Assembly: GCA_946529195.1 (NCBI GenBank)
Contig: CAMMZE010000094.1
Location: 1 to 5,507 of the forward strand
Length of the DNA: 5,507 nucleotides
Source: an uncultured Lachnospiraceae bacterium
GTDB taxonomy: Bacteria > Bacillota_A > Clostridia > Lachnospirales > Lachnospiraceae
Direction of reading: 5' to 3'
The notes beneath the pieces are model-generated. The model saw only the letters and a program-made list of their open reading frames with translations, was not told where the DNA came from and searched no databases. Within the stretch, counting starts at the first letter, position 1, and every line of letters starts with the position of its first letter. The translations under genes and the position numbers were made by a program. Shown here one piece after another: positions 1 to 5,507 of this stretch.

Positions 1-1504
1 GCACGCCTTCCTGGTCGAAGGAGTTGAGATTCCAGATAAATCCCTGGAACATAACCTTGTTCTCATAATGGGCAAGCAGGGCGCCGAGCGCTTCCGGTGT
101 CAGGCGGTCGCCGACGATGATGCTGGAAGGTCTGCCGCCTGCGAAGTACTTGTTGCGGTTGTCATCGTCCTTGCCGCAGGCAAAGGCCATGATCTGGGCA
201 GCTACGTTGGCGCTCAGCTTCTGCTGGCTGGTTGTGCCCTCGATCACTACATCATTTTCCATCTGATTCTGACGGAAGCCGATGAACTGCAGGGGAATGA
301 TATGGGTGCCCTGGTGAAGAAGCTGGTAGAAGGAATGCTGTCCGTTGGTGCCGGGTTCGCCGAAAATAACGGGGCCGGTCGTGTAGCTGATCGGCTGGCC
401 GAAGCGGTTGACGCTCTTGCCGTTGGACTCCATATCCAGCTGCTGCAGGTGGGCAGGGAAGCGGGAGAGTGCCTGAGAATAAGGCAGTACAGCTGTCGTA
501 GGCCATCCCATGACATTGCTCTCATAGACACCGATCAGGGCATCCAGCAGGTCCGCATTCTGCAAAATATCAGGATTCTTGGCCATGGCATCTTGCTCAG
601 CCATACCATCCAGGAAACGGGCAAATACTTCCGGACCAAATGCCAGGGAAAGGACAGCGCCGCCTACTGCGGAGCAGGAGGAATAGCGGCCGCCGATGTA
701 GTCATCCATAAAGAAGGCATCCAGATAATCACTGCTCTTAGCCAGCGGAGAAGTCTCGCTGGTTACTGCGATCATATGCTTGGCCGGATTCAGGCCTGCA
801 TTCTTCAGAGCATTCTTCACAAAGCTTTCGTTGGTCAGAGTCTCCAGAGTGGTGCCGGACTTGGACACCAGGATGAAAATAGAATGGGCTACATCGATGC
901 CGTAAAGAACTGCACTGGCATCATCCGGGTCAACATTGCTGATGAAGCGGGCTTCCATATTGAAGCAGCCATTTTTCTTAGCCCAGTTCTCCAGAGCCAG
1001 ATACATGGCGCGGGGCCCCAGGTCGCTGCCGCCGATGCCGATCTGAACAACTGTAGTAAACTTCTCACCAGCTTCATTGGCAATCTCGCCGCTGTAAACT
1101 TTTTCAACAAACGCAGCGATCCGCTTCTGCTGGGTCAGGTAAAATTCTCTCTTATTCACGCCATCAGCGATCACATCATCGCCCAGCTGGCCGCGGGTCA
1201 GGTGATGGAGCACCAGACGCTTCTCGCCGGTATTGATCATTTCACCATTGTAAAGAGCGGCATATTTCTCAGTCAGCTGGGCTTCTTTTGCCAGCTCGCC
1301 AAGAGCCTCCAGAATCTCATCATTGACCGGACGTGCTGCATAATTGAATACCATCCCTGCAGCCATCGGCGCGCAGTAAGCGGCAACACGCTCGCCGCCG
1401 GCTTCACCGGCCATGGCCGTCTTGATATCAGCCGCGCCTTTCAGCGCCTCCAGCTTTTTATAAGAAGAAAGTTCATCAAAATTTTTCCAAGAAATCATAG
1501 TCAT
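1..1504 (-). CDS. pgi: Glucose-6-phosphate isomerase, 3' end cut by window edge
   Basis: Cytosolic enzyme that interconverts glucose-6-phosphate and fructose-6-phosphate in glycolysis and gluconeogenesis. 501 codons are visible without a stop. Sugar-phosphate (SIS) motifs are clear: IGIGGSDLG at residues 155-163 and SKSGTT at 214-219. The family signature DYIGGRYSSCSAVGG spans about 268-282. FGEPGTNGQHSF at 381-392 carries the expected catalytic Glu (383), and LHQGT holds the catalytic His (397). The second signature begins at FDQEGV (496-501), but the catalytic Lys that normally follows a few residues later lies outside the window. Only about 10-50 residues should be missing. The protein is longer than the roughly 450-residue Bacillus-type Pgi and belongs to a longer form. 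The start at 1504 is preferred over a second in-frame ATG at 1498 because the GGAGG lies 6 bases before it. The gene is transcribed divergently from the three plus-strand genes. Identity is secure. Confidence 0.97.
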   Translation of the reverse strand, partial: MTMISWKNFDELSSYKKLEALKGAADIKTAMAGEAGGERVAAYCAPMAAGMVFNYAARPVNDEILEALGELAKEAQLTEKYAALYNGEMINTGEKRLVLHHLTRGQLGDDVIADGVNKREFYLTQQKRIAAFVEKVYSGEIANEAGEKFTTVVQIGIGGSDLGPRAMYLALENWAKKNGCFNMEARFISNVDPDDASAVLYGIDVAHSIFILVSKSGTTLETLTNESFVKNALKNAGLNPAKHMIAVTSETSPLAKSSDYLDAFFMDDYIGGRYSSCSAVGGAVLSLAFGPEVFARFLDGMAEQDAMAKNPDILQNADLLDALIGVYESNVMGWPTTAVLPYSQALSRFPAHLQQLDMESNGKSVNRFGQPISYTTGPVIFGEPGTNGQHSFYQLLHQGTHIIPLQFIGFRQNQMENDVVIEGTTSQQKLSANVAAQIMAFACGKDDDNRNKYFAGGRPSSIIVGDRLTPEALGALLAHYENKVMFQGFIWNLNSFDQEGV

Positions 1505-1507
1505 TTT

Positions 1508-1515
1508 CCTCCTCC
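1508..1515 (-). promoter_or_regulatory. Strong ribosome binding site of pgi
   Basis: Read on the minus strand this is GGAGGAGG followed by three A and then ATG. Taking the first GGAGG, the gap to the ATG at 1504 is 6 bases, against 12 for the ATG two codons later, so it supports the upstream start. Confidence 0.8.
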
Positions 1516-1531
1516 GAACCTGATTTCCTTC

Positions 1532-1540
1532 ATTGTACCA
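1532..1540 (-). promoter_or_regulatory. Extended -10 promoter of pgi
   Basis: On the minus strand the sequence reads TGGTACAAT, an extended -10 (TGn) followed by a 5/6 match to TATAAT. Transcription would begin near 1525, giving a short leader of about 20 bases that contains the ribosome binding site. No good TTGACA-like -35 is present; the upstream stretch is only T-rich, which is common for extended -10 promoters. Confidence 0.55.
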
Positions 1541-1585
1541 CAAAAGCATAAAATATAAGAAAAATCTTGCATCAGAAATCGATTT

Positions 1586-1613
1586 TCTGCAGAGAGCGGC
1601 AAAACGCTGCAGA
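1586..1613. repeat. Imperfect inverted repeat with CTGCAG arms
   Basis: TCTGCAG (1586-1592) pairs with CTGCAGA (1607-1613), and GCG (1596-1598) can pair with CGC (1605-1607) if AGA is bulged. It lies about 50-80 bases upstream of the pgi -10. No T-run follows on either strand, so it is not a typical intrinsic terminator. It may be an operator or chance. Confidence 0.4.
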
Positions 1614-1712
1614 TTCATTAACACATGATAAAAAAACAGGGATAGTACCTCAAAAAAGACAATTGCTCTTCCTATTAAAAGCAAAGAAAGATGTGCAGAT
1701 GTAGAGAATATA

Positions 1713-1721
1713 TGATATGAT
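1713..1721 (+). promoter_or_regulatory. Candidate extended -10 promoter for the rightward genes
   Basis: TGATATGAT is a TGn extended -10 with a 5/6 TATAAT match; an overlapping TATGAT lies at 1711-1716. The best-placed -35 (TGTGCA, 1692-1697, 18-base spacer) is poor. Transcription would start near 1728, giving a leader of about 90 bases before the ATG at 1817. Confidence 0.35.
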
Positions 1722-1741
1722 ATACGGTGAGTTACAATGTG

Positions 1742-1765
1742 CTTCTATCAGAAGACGGCAGCCGT
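1742..1765 (+). repeat. Two adjacent small hairpins in the leader
   Basis: CTTCT-atc-AGAAG (1742-1754) is followed directly by ACGGC-a-GCCGT (1755-1765). The first could form a 5-base-pair stem in RNA. The second is a DNA palindrome whose loop is too short to fold fully as RNA. They lie about 50 bases upstream of the ribosome binding site. Role unknown. Confidence 0.3.
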
Positions 1766-1816
1766 ATGCTGTAAATTTTAAAAATCAGGAAGCAGGAAGA
1801 GAAGGAGGAACCATTT

Positions 1817-2815
1817 ATGTTTGAATTCGGCGCGACTTCCATCGCTATCATTGTAGTATGTGTGATTGCCATCATACTGCTTCTCTTCTTGTATCTGTAT
1901 ATCTCCAAAAAGGAGAAAAACGCCGCTGCATTCGGAGAGACTCCGGAAATGGAAGAAACTTCTGCAGAAGAGAAAGATTCTGCAGAGGCAGAAGCTGCAG
2001 CGGAGGAAGTGTCCGGACCTGCAGCGGGAGAAGAGCCTGTAACAGAAACAGCCGAAGCATCTGTGGAAAAGGCTGTCTGGCAGACGGCAGAGGAAGCGGC
2101 AGACAAGTCTGCGGATACCCTTCCGAAAGAAGATATGGTTTCTGAGGCAGATCTTGCAGAGGCCGTTGCCGCACTGACCGAGGACTGGCCACAGGCCGGT
2201 CAGGAGGCAGAGCAGCAGACAGAGACTGCAACTGACCAGGAGCCCCAGGCGGCAACTGAAGTCATCGAGGCAGCTGCAGAAGAGTCTGCAGTGCCTGAAA
2301 GCATCAATGCTGCATCCGAACAGGCAGCAGCCGATGAAATCACAGAGACAGCAGCTGAAGAGGCTGCGGCTCCTGAAAACAATGAACCACAGCCAGAGCA
2401 GGCAGCAGCTGCCGCTCCGGAGAAGAAAGGCAGAAAAGCAGAACCGGACCTGTCCGTCTTCTATCAGGAAATCGACGAAGAGGATTATGAGCAGGTCGGA
2501 ACCGATGTGGCAGATGCCATCGCTCTGGCCTTTGAACAGGCAGTAAAGCCGGACGCTGACCTGCAGCCCGCAGGGGCAGCAGCCCAGTCCGCAGGAACTG
2601 CAGCTCAGACCGCAGCATCCGTTGCATCAGCAGCGGCCCAGTCCCCTGCTGACCGGCATATTCCCGGGACACATGTCCGTGGCACAGCAGGTGCAGAAGA
2701 GACCCCCAGAACACATGAGGCAAAGGATGCGGCCGGGGCTCTAGCCGCAGGAACTGTCAAAAAAGCAGCACCGGGCAGCGTCAGAAGGGTCCGCCGCATA
2801 GAAAAGAAAGACTGA
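1817..2815 (+). CDS. Membrane-anchored acidic Ala/Glu-rich protein of unknown function
   Basis: 332 residues; family not recognised. An uncharged helix at about residues 7-29 is followed at once by SKKEK (30-34). With an acidic, uncleaved N-terminus, the positive-inside rule predicts N-out/C-in topology, so the roughly 300-residue remainder should be cytoplasmic. Residues 38-200 are low-complexity, dominated by Ala, Glu and Gln, and include a 26-residue imperfect tandem repeat (149-174 and 175-200). A more complex segment at 202-243 (KKGRKAEPDLSVFYQEID, then DYEQVGTDVADAIALAFEQA) looks like a short folded or binding module. An Ala/Gln/Ser-rich stretch follows, and the end is basic (VRRVRRIEKK). 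The layout of membrane helix, disordered linker and short module resembles ZipA- or EzrA-type membrane tethers by architecture only. GGAGG at 1804-1808, 8 bases before the ATG, supports the start. It is the first of three co-directional genes. Confidence 0.85.
   Translation: MFEFGATSIAIIVVCVIAIILLLFLYLYISKKEKNAAAFGETPEMEETSAEEKDSAEAEAAAEEVSGPAAGEEPVTETAEASVEKAVWQTAEEAADKSADTLPKEDMVSEADLAEAVAALTEDWPQAGQEAEQQTETATDQEPQAATEVIEAAAEESAVPESINAASEQAAADEITETAAEEAAAPENNEPQPEQAAAAAPEKKGRKAEPDLSVFYQEIDEEDYEQVGTDVADAIALAFEQAVKPDADLQPAGAAAQSAGTAAQTAASVASAAAQSPADRHIPGTHVRGTAGAEETPRTHEAKDAAGALAAGTVKKAAPGSVRRVRRIEKKD
2261..2416 (+). repeat. Two-copy 78-base imperfect in-frame tandem repeat
   Basis: Copies span 2261-2338 and 2339-2416, encoding residues 149-174 and 175-200 of the Ala/Glu-rich protein. 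Aligned without gaps they share E-x-A-A-E-E, then P-E, then E-Q-A-A-A at the same offsets, and several codons are identical (for example GAAGAG, CCTGAA and CAGGCAGCAGC). This suggests an old internal duplication, although low complexity makes chance similarity easier. Confidence 0.5.
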
Positions 2816-2847
2816 GAACGCAGCCATTTTGACTAGAGACCATAAGT

Positions 2848-2852
2848 AAGGA
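2848..2852 (+). promoter_or_regulatory. Ribosome binding site deciding the start of the FN3 protein gene
   Basis: AAGGA overlaps the first possible ATG (2852), so it cannot serve it. It lies 8 bases before the in-frame ATG at 2861, which favours the later start. Confidence 0.5.
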
Positions 2853-2860
2853 TGAGTGCA

Positions 2861-3871
2861 ATGAATAGTTATTCTATATTGGGCGATTATGTAGCAGCAG
2901 ATTTTCTCCCGGCACCGGAAAGCCGCTTCGAGGCGCAGCTGCCATTTTCGGGCATCAGACAGATTGTTCTGGACAGCAAAAGCAGCCGGGAAGAGGATGA
3001 GAGGGCAGTCAGAGAGTATCTGAAGCCGCTTTTTGATAAAAAAGCTGACTATCTCCTGATCGATCTGCAGGATACAGGGATGCTGGAAGGCCCGCGGGAA
3101 GACGAGGCAGATCCCCTTCAGTGCAGCAGAAACCGCTGGAAGGCTGTAATCGGCATCACTGTGGCACAGATCCTGGAGGTATACGCACCGCAGGAGCTCA
3201 TCGTAAATGAGCACTATTCCTCCGCGGTATACCTGGACGGAGATGTATTCAGAACCTACGAAAACAGCGTCCGCATCGGCCGCTGCAATATGCTGATGCG
3301 CTTCCTTTTCACAGAGATTGAGAATGCAGCAAAGGGATGCCATATCATTCCTTTCCCGGTAGACGTCTTTGATGTCGCTATCCTCTGGGAAGGAGAAAAA
3401 GAGTATCAGTACCATCCCGGCTATTACAGCTACGGACAGAAAGCTGTCCGGATCATTCTGGACCGGGCGATCACAAGCAGAGTGCAGGAAGAGAACAGAA
3501 TCGCAATCGAGCATGAACGCTGCAGCGAATATATGTCCTGGCTTTCCCAGGCACCGGTTCTGGCAGCGGAGGAAGACCACGCACAGCGCCGCAGGATCCG
3601 CGGACTCAGACAGGAAGCCGCCGGCAGCGACTGGGTATTCCTTTACTGGGAGGAAAATATCTACGCGGCCGATTATCTGGTCGAGCGTTATGAAAACGGG
3701 ATCTGGGAATATGTGGATATGATCGACGCAGTGACCGAACCCTGCGCCAGAGTCGAGGGACTGCTCCCTGACACCGAGTACTACTTCCGGGTCAATGTAA
3801 AGGCAGAAGATACAACCGGCAGATACGGACAGACTATAGTCTGCAGAACCAAAGCTGCAGACGTGGAATAG
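2861..3871 (+). CDS. DUF6270/SGNH-like protein with C-terminal fibronectin type III domain
   Basis: 336 residues from the ATG at 2861, or 339 if it starts at 2852. No signal peptide or membrane helix is visible, so it should be cytoplasmic. Residues 1-202 show an alternating pattern like SGNH-type DUF6270 proteins found in polysaccharide loci: ILGDYVAADF near the start, DYLLIDL at 63-69, LIVNEHYSSAVYL at about 113-125, and a late YQYHPGYYSYG (182-192). The usual GSC or GDS nucleophile position reads G-D-Y, so ester hydrolase activity is doubtful. A charged helical linker (203-252) leads to a clear fibronectin type III domain at about 255-332, shown by DWVFLYW, YLVERYENGIWEYV and VEGLLPDTEYYFRVNVKAED. 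The gene starts 45 bases after the previous one and is followed by a sugar-nucleotide dehydratase, which hints at a glycan-related role. The FN3 call is firm; the N-terminal family call is by eye. Confidence 0.85.
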   Translation: MNSYSILGDYVAADFLPAPESRFEAQLPFSGIRQIVLDSKSSREEDERAVREYLKPLFDKKADYLLIDLQDTGMLEGPREDEADPLQCSRNRWKAVIGITVAQILEVYAPQELIVNEHYSSAVYLDGDVFRTYENSVRIGRCNMLMRFLFTEIENAAKGCHIIPFPVDVFDVAILWEGEKEYQYHPGYYSYGQKAVRIILDRAITSRVQEENRIAIEHERCSEYMSWLSQAPVLAAEEDHAQRRRIRGLRQEAAGSDWVFLYWEENIYAADYLVERYENGIWEYVDMIDAVTEPCARVEGLLPDTEYYFRVNVKAEDTTGRYGQTIVCRTKAADVE

Positions 3872-3991
3872 CGTAATGATATGCCAGGTCTCATTCCTGC
3901 ATGACATAAAAGAGACAGGGCAGTACAGACAGAGACTAAAAGTGCAGGGAGACAGGTAAGGCACAAGAATGAACAGACAGGAATGATATAA
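3872..3991 (+). other. 120-base spacer with repeated GACAG motifs
   Basis: A purine-rich spacer before the dehydratase gene with no terminator-like stem plus T-run. GACAG occurs four times (3914, 3928, 3951, 3976), and AATGATAT occurs at both ends (3875-3882 and 3983-3990). No clear promoter was seen, so read-through from upstream is plausible. Confidence 0.4.
3969..3986 (+). other. Possible 5-codon leader ORF (MNRQE)
   Basis: ATG at 3969 with AAGG at 3958-3961, 7 bases upstream, reads five codons and stops at TGA 3984-3986, 5 bases before the dehydratase ATG. The dehydratase ribosome binding site (AGGA, 3979-3982) lies inside it. It could couple translation to the downstream gene, but an ORF this short may be chance. 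Confidence 0.2.
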
Positions 3992-5507
3992 ATGGACTGG
4001 TTTACCCAGAGATTCAGCAATAAAGAGATGCTGCTGCGCGGGGGACTGCTGGCCGTGATTGATGCTTTTGCGGTGGTCATTTCCATGGCAGGAGCCCTTT
4101 ACATCCGGTGTGATTTCAGCTTCAGCTCCATAGACCCGCAGTTTCTCAACACAATCAATCAGTATTGGTGGATCAATGTGATCTGCACGATTTTTATATT
4201 TGCCTTGTGCAGCTTATATACAACCCTTTGGAGATTCGCCAGCACGGTGGAAGCACGCAACACGATCATTGCCATCATTCTTTCCACCGTCGTGCAGGGG
4301 GTCGGCATGCGTCTGCTGGGACTTCCCATTCCCCGCAGCTACCCGCTGATCTATATTTTTTTGCTGGGTATGATCACGACCCTGGTGCGTTTTTCCTACC
4401 GCTTTCTGCGGATTGCCAAGCACAATATTTTTGATATGAAAGATCTCCCGAAGGTCCGGACCATGATCGTTGGCGCCGGGGCAGCGGGATTTATGATTGT
4501 AAGGGAAATGAAAAACAGCAAGCATCTGCGCAGAGAGATTCCCTGTATCATCGATGATGACAGAGGCAAAAGAGGAACCCTCCTGCACGGTATTCCCATC
4601 GTGGGCGGCATGAGAGATATCCCCCGCTGCGCGGAAAAGTACGGGATCGAAGAGATTGTCATCGCCATCCCCAGCCTGACCGGCGACCGCCGCAAGGAGC
4701 TTCTGGAGATCTGCCAGCAGACAGGCTGCAAGATCAAGGCTCTGCCCGGCATCTATCAGATAGTAAACGATGAAGTCAGCGTTTCCATGCTCCGCAATGT
4801 GGAGATTGAGGAGCTGCTGGGCCGCGATCCGGTGGATCTCAAGATCGAAGAAGTCATGGATTATGTCCACGGCAAGACCGTCCTGGTCACAGGCGGCGGC
4901 GGTTCCATCGGCAGCGAGCTCTGCAGGCAGGTTGCTATGCACGAGCCGGCTAAACTGGTCATCTTTGATATTTATGAAAACAATGCCTATGAGGTGCAGA
5001 ACGAGCTGCACAAGTTCCATCCGAATCTGAATCTGGACGTGCAGATTGGTTCCATCCGTGATGAAGAGCGTGTCATGAGCCTCTTTGAGACCTTCCGTCC
5101 CAACCTGGTCTTTCACGCGGCAGCTCACAAGCATGTGCCCCTCATGGAGGAAAGCACACACGACGCGGTTAAGAATAATATATTCGGTACCCGCAACGTT
5201 GCCTTGGCTGCAGACCGTTACAAAGCAGAAAAGATGGTTCTCATATCCACGGACAAGGCTGTCCGCCCCACCAATGTCATGGGCGCGACCAAGCGGGTCT
5301 GCGAAATGATCATCCAGTGCATGGCCCAACGGTCAGATACCGTATTCGCGGCGGTCCGCTTCGGCAATGTTCTGGGCAGCAACGGGTCTGTGATCCCCAT
5401 CTTTCGCAGACAGATCGCGGAAGGCGGCCCGGTCACCGTCACCCACCCGGACATCATCCGCTATTTCATGACCATTCCCGAGGCCGTCAGCCTGGTTCTC
5501 CAGTGCG
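3992..5507 (+). CDS. Membrane-bound nucleotide-sugar 4,6-dehydratase, CapD/WbpM/FlaA1 family, 3' end cut
   Basis: 505 codons visible; relatives are usually about 600-650 residues. Four membrane helices lie at about 16-38, 58-80, 90-110 and 118-136, followed by a CoA-binding-like Rossmann region (VGAGAAG, 160-166) typical of the long membrane form. The catalytic short-chain dehydrogenase domain starts near 294 with TGGGGSIGSE (300-309, NAD(P)-binding) and continues with HAAAHKHVPLME (375-386), STDKA (419-423) and PTNVMGATKR (426-435). The active site is Ser419-Met430-Lys434, with Met in place of Tyr, as is characteristic of this family. Members convert UDP-GlcNAc-type sugars to 4-keto-6-deoxy intermediates for capsule, O-antigen or glycoprotein sugars; the exact substrate cannot be told from sequence. 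The start is fixed by an in-frame TAA directly before the ATG, and AGGA at 3979-3982 is the ribosome binding site, 9 bases upstream. Confidence 0.95.
   Translation, partial: MDWFTQRFSNKEMLLRGGLLAVIDAFAVVISMAGALYIRCDFSFSSIDPQFLNTINQYWWINVICTIFIFALCSLYTTLWRFASTVEARNTIIAIILSTVVQGVGMRLLGLPIPRSYPLIYIFLLGMITTLVRFSYRFLRIAKHNIFDMKDLPKVRTMIVGAGAAGFMIVREMKNSKHLRREIPCIIDDDRGKRGTLLHGIPIVGGMRDIPRCAEKYGIEEIVIAIPSLTGDRRKELLEICQQTGCKIKALPGIYQIVNDEVSVSMLRNVEIEELLGRDPVDLKIEEVMDYVHGKTVLVTGGGGSIGSELCRQVAMHEPAKLVIFDIYENNAYEVQNELHKFHPNLNLDVQIGSIRDEERVMSLFETFRPNLVFHAAAHKHVPLMEESTHDAVKNNIFGTRNVALAADRYKAEKMVLISTDKAVRPTNVMGATKRVCEMIIQCMAQRSDTVFAAVRFGNVLGSNGSVIPIFRRQIAEGGPVTVTHPDIIRYFMTIPEAVSLVLQC

Larger units (their letters stand above)
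1505..1816. other. Divergent intergenic region between pgi and the rightward genes
   Basis: 312 AT-rich bases without a credible gene. They hold both outward promoters, an AT palindrome (AAATCGATTT, 1576-1585), the CTGCAG-armed inverted repeat at 1586-1613, and two small hairpins in the leader of the rightward transcript. No riboswitch or T-box consensus was recognised, and no ORF with a ribosome binding site was found. Confidence 0.7.

Noticed and set aside
419..435. Met replacing Tyr in the dehydratase active site as a loss-of-function change
   Set aside because: Met at this position is the normal state in the long membrane-bound CapD/WbpM group, so it is not a defect.
68..1558. A 496-codon plus-strand open frame opposite pgi
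   Set aside because: It is an antisense shadow of pgi, which has all family motifs and a good ribosome binding site; the plus-strand product resembles nothing recognisable.
1872..2255. A minus-strand open frame rich in Pro and Leu
   Set aside because: It is the complement of the Ala/Glu-rich low-complexity coding region; composition explains its openness.
2852..2860. Upstream ATG as the start of the FN3 protein gene
   Set aside because: The only ribosome binding site-like sequence abuts or overlaps this ATG, while the ATG at 2861 is 8 bases from AAGGA; the difference is just three residues, so it remains possible.
3888..3916. GTCTC and GAGAC inverted repeat as a terminator after the FN3 protein gene
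   Set aside because: The stem is only 5 base pairs with a 19-base loop and is not followed by a T-run.
2741..3964. A 407-codon minus-strand open frame opposite the FN3 protein gene
   Set aside because: Antisense shadow: it runs through the real gene and its spacer, with Cys/Leu-rich composition and no recognisable domain.
4214..5329. A 371-codon minus-strand open frame opposite the dehydratase gene
   Set aside because: Antisense shadow of a gene whose plus-strand product has clear CapD-family motifs; its His/Asp-rich product is typical of such shadows.

Overview
The window looks like chromosomal DNA of a low-to-mid GC Firmicute, most likely a Clostridia/Lachnospiraceae-type gut anaerobe. 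This is an inference from strong GGAGG-type ribosome binding sites, extended -10 promoters, the sequence character of the Pgi and CapD proteins, and mixed codon use rich in CTG, ATC and GGC. No mobile element, CRISPR array, rRNA or tRNA was seen.

Layout. On the minus strand, 1504 down to 1 holds glucose-6-phosphate isomerase (pgi); its last few codons lie beyond the window edge. A divergent intergenic region (1505-1816) carries a good extended -10 promoter for pgi, a weaker extended -10 for the rightward genes, an imperfect inverted repeat and two small leader hairpins. On the plus strand follow three genes in a row. The first (1817-2815) is a single-pass membrane protein with a long acidic Ala/Glu-rich tail that should be cytoplasmic. 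The second (2861-3871) is a soluble protein whose N-terminal part resembles SGNH/DUF6270-type proteins linked to polysaccharide loci, fused to a C-terminal fibronectin type III domain. The third (3992 to the right edge) is a membrane-bound CapD/WbpM/FlaA1-family nucleotide-sugar 4,6-dehydratase, cut off by the window end.

How they may work together. The rightward genes are spaced 45 and 120 bases apart with no convincing terminator between them, so they could form one transcription unit at the start of a surface-polysaccharide or glycan-modification locus. The dehydratase would make a 4-keto-6-deoxy sugar nucleotide at the inner face of the membrane. The two genes before it have no assigned function and are the least explained content here. 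Pgi makes fructose-6-phosphate, the precursor of UDP-GlcNAc, which is the usual substrate class of this dehydratase family. The divergent arrangement gives no proof of co-regulation.
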